DNA of 64,000 bases, taken from NCBI GenBank assembly GCA_034422355.1, contig DAOUJS010000171.1, positions 1 through 64,000 of the forward strand, given 5' to 3'. Positions 61,372-64,000 of this stretch are shown one piece after another; positions within the stretch are counted from its first letter, which is position 1; each line of letters opens with the position of its first letter. Below the pieces are notes generated by a model. The model was given only the letters and a program-made list of their open reading frames with translations, had not been told where the DNA came from and did no database searches. The stretch is from CATOSP01 sp034422355 (lineage in GTDB: Bacteria > Chloroflexota > Dehalococcoidia > Lucifugimonadales > UBA3495). The position numbers and the translations under genes were made by a program.

Positions 61372-61550
61372 AGCAAAATCGAGGTTGAAGTAGCGTTCTA
61401 TTTCAGGTCGTCTGACCGACGGAGAGCGGTTGGTGGACTCCCGCTTTTGGAAATGAATGGTGACAGGGGCGGGCATGAACCATTCTAAATTGCAATGCTG
61501 CGTTGACTTGACAGTGTTACTTTCAAGAACCGGCCTACTTCGGAGAAACA

Positions 61551-61590
61551 AATACAAGGCCCAGCCGGTTAACCGGCCGGGCCTTGTATT
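61551..61590 (-). terminator. Strong terminator of the collagen-like gene
   Basis: AATACAAGGCCC (61551-61562) and GGGCCTTGTATT (61579-61590) form a 12-bp stem; inside it GCCGGTTAACCGGC makes a further hairpin after one mismatch. On the minus strand it is followed by TGTTT. It begins 30 bases after the collagen-like gene's stop. Confidence 0.8.
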
Positions 61591-61619
61591 TATTGTGTCC
61601 GGGTTGCTTTCGGTAACGG

Positions 61620-62687
61620 CTACGATCCTGCCTCGGCTGGTGGACTGACTTTGACTCTAGCGCACACCGCGTACACCGTAAGCGTCCAACCTTCGGAGTT
61701 ATCGCCGACCTCTTCAGCCTTGGCCATCCAAGCCGACGGAACCTCTCCCCTTATACCAGTGGGGCGCGACTCTATTATGGAAACGCTGCCACTGGACACC
61801 GCAGCCCCACCGGAAATGGCGGTCAACTCTTCACCGGCCTTGGCGCATTCTGCGGTTACGGTCTTGGCTCCACCGGCGGACTCGCTGGACTCAGTCACAA
61901 TTTGAAGTTCAGAAATTCCCGGCTCGCCTTGCAAGCCCTGGGGGCCGTGAGGGCCCTGGATTCCCTCGGGGCCTGCCGCGCCGCGCAGTCCTGCCGGTCC
62001 CTGCGGCCCCGCGGGTCCCATGGGTCCCTGCGGGCCCGTCGGCCCTGCCGCTCCTTGGTCACCTGTATCGCCCTTGGGTCCCTGAGCGCCGGTCCCAGGG
62101 GGGCCCTGCTCTCCGGGTTCGCCCTGGATACCCTGCGGGCCTTGCGGGCCGGTGTCTCCCTTTTCACCGCGGGTTCCAATGGGCCCTTGCGGTCCGGTAG
62201 GCCCTTGTGGGCCGCGAAGCCCCTGGGGGCCGCCTGGGTCACCGGGGTCTCCCTTGTCTCCCTTGGGTCCCACGGGCCCTGTAGGTCCTTGTACACCCTG
62301 TACACCCTGTGGGCCTCTGGCTCCCTCAGGTCCGCGCGGTCCGCCTGGGTCTCCCTTGTCTCCCTTGGGTCCCTGCGGTCCCGCTGGTCCGGCTGCCCCA
62401 GCTTCTCCCCGAGATCCGGCTGGCCCCTGAGGGCCGACATCACCTTCGGGGCCTTGCTGGCCCGGCGCACCTGCAGAGCCCGCATCACCTTGAGGGCCGG
62501 CCGGTCCGGCTGGCCCAGCTTCTCCCTGAGGGCCCGCTGGGCCGGTTGGTCCGGCTGGCCCTGATTCACCTGGTATCCCCTGAGCTCCTGTGCAGGCCGA
62601 GGCCACCAGTGCCACAGCAATTGCAATGGCTACGGCTCCTGGCCATCCTCGAACAACCGCGGTTACGCATTTGGACACAATTTTCAT
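61620..62687 (-). CDS. Collagen-like surface lipoprotein
   Basis: The 355-residue protein has a lipoprotein signal peptide ending in VALVASACTG (lipidated Cys32), a collagen-like stretch of about 220 residues (residues 37-257) of Gly-X-Y triplets rich in GPQ, GPA, GDK and GEP, with two single-residue breaks, and a C-terminal beta domain of about 98 residues (motif VTAECAKAGEELTAISGGA, ending LTVYAVCARV, with two Cys). This terminal domain occurs on other bacterial collagen-like extracellular proteins. The predicted product is a trimeric rod anchored in the outer surface. ATG 62687 has GGGAGG upstream and a near-consensus promoter. Confidence 0.92.
   Translation of the reverse strand: MKIVSKCVTAVVRGWPGAVAIAIAVALVASACTGAQGIPGESGPAGPTGPAGPQGEAGPAGPAGPQGDAGSAGAPGQQGPEGDVGPQGPAGSRGEAGAAGPAGPQGPKGDKGDPGGPRGPEGARGPQGVQGVQGPTGPVGPKGDKGDPGDPGGPQGLRGPQGPTGPQGPIGTRGEKGDTGPQGPQGIQGEPGEQGPPGTGAQGPKGDTGDQGAAGPTGPQGPMGPAGPQGPAGLRGAAGPEGIQGPHGPQGLQGEPGISELQIVTESSESAGGAKTVTAECAKAGEELTAISGGAAVSSGSVSIIESRPTGIRGEVPSAWMAKAEEVGDNSEGWTLTVYAVCARVKVSPPAEAGS
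61917..62579 (-). repeat. Gly-X-Y collagen repeat tract
   Basis: About 220 codons encode tandem Gly-X-Y triplets. The DNA is repetitive in 9- and 18-base units and likely prone to length change by recombination. Confidence 0.85.
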
Positions 62688-63028
62688 CTTTATGTTACCT
62701 CCCACGGGACTATACTATGGGTTAATTTGGGCGTCAAGTAGGAAAATCGGTCAATATAAGATTTGATCCCTGATGTCCATTGAATACGGTTTCCTTAATC
62801 TGAACATCGGATTCACAATCCTATACTGGTAATTTTGCTCGAAATACCTTGGGAACATGTACAAATAGCGTCATCAACATGTTTAGAATTGACTCGGACT
62901 ATCCTGTCATACACTCCGGGCATCGATACCGTTCGATTGAGGCTTCAATTGGCATTCTCTTCTATGCTAACGGATGGTGTTGTATGATAGCGTCGAAACC
63001 TTACACCGCTCTGTACGGAGGATATGGA
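62688..63028. other. Divergent intergenic region (341 bp)
   Basis: This AT-richer region separates the collagen-like gene from the sulfurtransferase gene. It contains the collagen gene promoter and, next to 63028, the GGAGGATATGGA ribosome binding site of the sulfurtransferase. A frame open upstream of 63029 lacks a good start and is not a convincing extension. Confidence 0.6.
62709..62737 (-). promoter_or_regulatory. Near-consensus sigma70 promoter of the collagen-like gene
   Basis: On the minus strand TTGACG (62732-62737), a 17-base spacer and TATAGT (62709-62714) lie 22 bases before the ATG at 62687. The GC-poor spacer suggests fairly strong expression. Confidence 0.75.
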
Positions 63029-63871
63029 ATGGCTGAGTACGCCCATCCTGAATCACTGGTCAGCACAGATTGGGTCGCTGAGCACGGGAGCGACGATAAT
63101 GTCCGGCTTGTTGAAGTGGATGTTGACACGGAAGCATACGAAAAAGGGCATATTGCCGGGGCTGTGGGGTGGAACTGGCAGTCCCAGTTGCAACAGGAAG
63201 TCCGCCGTGACCTGGTGGGCAAGGAGGAACTGGAGGGCTTGCTGGGACGTTCGGGCATCGGCAACGACACGACGGTCGTTCTATATGGCGATAACAACAA
63301 CTGGTTCGCTGCCTGGGCTTTTTGGCAGTTGAAGTATTACGGCCATGCCGACGTGCGCATAATGAACGGCGGGCGGGCCAAGTGGGAGGCTGAGGGCAGG
63401 CCCATGACCACCGACGTTCCCAGTCCGGCTCCCTCCACCTACAGGGCCTCGGACCCGGATGACAGCATCCGGGCCTACCGCGACCAGGTCCTCCAGTGGG
63501 TCAACGCCGGTTCGATTTCGCTGGTGGACGTGCGCTCGCCGGCTGAGTTCAGTGGGGAACTGCTGGCCCCTGAGAACCTGCCCCAGGAAGGCTCCCAGCG
63601 GGGCGGACATATCCCGGGCGCGTCCAATATCCCTTGGGGGCAAGCAGTAGCCGAGGATGGCACCTTCAAACCGTCGGACGAACTCCAGGCTCTCTACGGC
63701 GGCCGGGGAATCGACGGCAGCCGGGATACCGTCGCCTACTGCCGGATCGGCGAGCGCTCGTCCCATACCTGGTTCGTTCTAACCCAGCTTCTAGGCTTGG
63801 AGAACGTCCGCAACTATGATGGCTCCTGGACGGAATGGGGCAGCATCGTCGGAGCGCCGATAGAAAAGTAG
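63029..63871 (+). CDS. Thiosulfate sulfurtransferase, two rhodanese domains
   Basis: The 280-residue protein has two rhodanese domains. Domain 1 (residues about 8-125) has VEVDVDTEAYEKGHIAGA; domain 2 has LVDVRSPAEFSGELL and RGGHIPGASNIPWG, and the catalytic-loop motif AYCRIGERSSHTW with active-site Cys. The enzyme moves sulfane sulfur from thiosulfate or mercaptopyruvate. ATG 63029 follows CGGAGG. It is a typical SseA-type enzyme with an N-terminal inactive domain. Confidence 0.92.
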   Translation: MAEYAHPESLVSTDWVAEHGSDDNVRLVEVDVDTEAYEKGHIAGAVGWNWQSQLQQEVRRDLVGKEELEGLLGRSGIGNDTTVVLYGDNNNWFAAWAFWQLKYYGHADVRIMNGGRAKWEAEGRPMTTDVPSPAPSTYRASDPDDSIRAYRDQVLQWVNAGSISLVDVRSPAEFSGELLAPENLPQEGSQRGGHIPGASNIPWGQAVAEDGTFKPSDELQALYGGRGIDGSRDTVAYCRIGERSSHTWFVLTQLLGLENVRNYDGSWTEWGSIVGAPIEK

Positions 63872-63924
63872 CCCGAAACGGTCTTCAAGCGCCGTATCAA
63901 CGCCTTTCCATCAACACCTTTCCA

Positions 63925-63950
63925 GGGACGGGTCTCAAACCCGTCCCTTT
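63925..63950 (+). terminator. Rho-independent terminator
   Basis: GGGACGGGT (63925-63933) pairs with ACCCGTCCC (63939-63947), followed by TTTGCGTTT. It ends the sulfurtransferase transcript 54 bases after the stop. Confidence 0.8.
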
Positions 63951-63987
63951 GCGTTTGCGTGAGAACCCTCGACCCGGGAGAAATTTC

Positions 63988-64000
63988 ATGCCCTTCTATG
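63988..64000 (+). CDS. Possible start of another gene (truncated at the window edge)
   Basis: An ATG at 63988 preceded by GGGAG begins MPFY before the window ends. It could be a gene downstream of the sulfurtransferase, but only four codons are visible. Confidence 0.25.

Larger units (their letters stand above)
61292..61619. other. Gap between ftsH and the collagen-like gene
   Basis: About 330 bases hold the ftsH promoter (61343-61371) and the long terminator of the collagen-like gene (61551-61590). No coding frame with a good start and a recognisable protein is present between them. Confidence 0.6.

Noticed and set aside
61917..62579. Periodic repeats as a possible CRISPR array
   Set aside because: The periodicity is 9 bases and encodes Gly-X-Y triplets; there are no constant repeats with unique spacers.
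1..64000. tRNA, rRNA or riboswitch genes
   Set aside because: I looked for T-loop GTTCRA patterns and long conserved RNA motifs and saw none that fold convincingly.

Overview
The window looks like about 64 kb of chromosome from a GC-rich bacterium (near 60 % GC by eye), most likely a Chloroflexota of the Dehalococcoidia/SAR202 type. This is inferred from content, since no rRNA or tRNA gene is visible. The pointers are four luciferase-like flavin monooxygenases, two class III CoA-transferases, an enolase-superfamily gene, several F5-type peptide/solute-binding lipoproteins, a DUF1501/DUF1800 pair, and scattered amidases, amidohydrolases and HpcH/HpaI aldolases. This is the profile of a heterotroph with a broad catabolic repertoire.

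Layout. 1-3.1 kb: a truncated solute-binding protein, a stretch without genes, a broken antitoxin gene and a CaiB-type CoA-transferase. 3.3-12 kb (+ strand): an unusual M14-like/GH105-like protein, a HEPN-type small protein, a GMC oxidoreductase, DUF1501 and DUF1800 proteins, an NHL propeller and a DM13 membrane protein. 12-17.2 kb (- strand): a peptide ABC transport operon (binding protein, two permeases, amidase) with a good promoter. 17.6-27.4 kb: PepC-type peptidase, luciferase-like enzyme, phosphodiesterase, a frameshifted mandelate-racemase-like gene, PHP hydrolase, a ThDP enzyme, and the sugar-phosphate genes for glucose-6-phosphate isomerase and 6-phosphogluconate dehydrogenase.

27.4-31.9 kb holds the most striking locus: grdB- and grdE-like genes for a glycine/sarcosine/betaine-reductase type complex. 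The grdB gene contains an in-frame UGA at the known selenocysteine position, followed at the correct distance by a perfect hairpin of bacterial SECIS type. NIPSNAP, cupin and isochorismatase-like (N-carbamoylsarcosine amidase type) genes lie beside it, but grdA, grdC and grdD are not present in the window. 31.9-34.3 kb: a translationally coupled luciferase/CaiB pair.

34.4-36.8 kb is a lower-GC accessory patch: a MntA/HepT pair whose HepT has lost its catalytic Arg, a GHKL ATPase, a decayed gene fragment and imperfect repeats. 36.8-45.8 kb returns to catabolic genes (luciferase-like enzymes, MFS exporter, NHL propeller, amidohydrolase, SDR, amino-acid-type binding lipoprotein). 45.8-48.8 kb carries the E1 alpha and beta subunits of a 2-oxoacid dehydrogenase, separated by two small lipoprotein genes. 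49-50.3 kb has a two-gene DUF cassette.

50.3-61.3 kb is mainly housekeeping: SAM hydroxide adenosyltransferase, SecG, GatB, SucD and SucC, then HflC, HflK and FtsH, which form a membrane quality-control unit. 61.6-62.7 kb encodes a collagen-like lipoprotein with a near-consensus promoter and a strong terminator, and the window ends with a two-domain thiosulfate sulfurtransferase.
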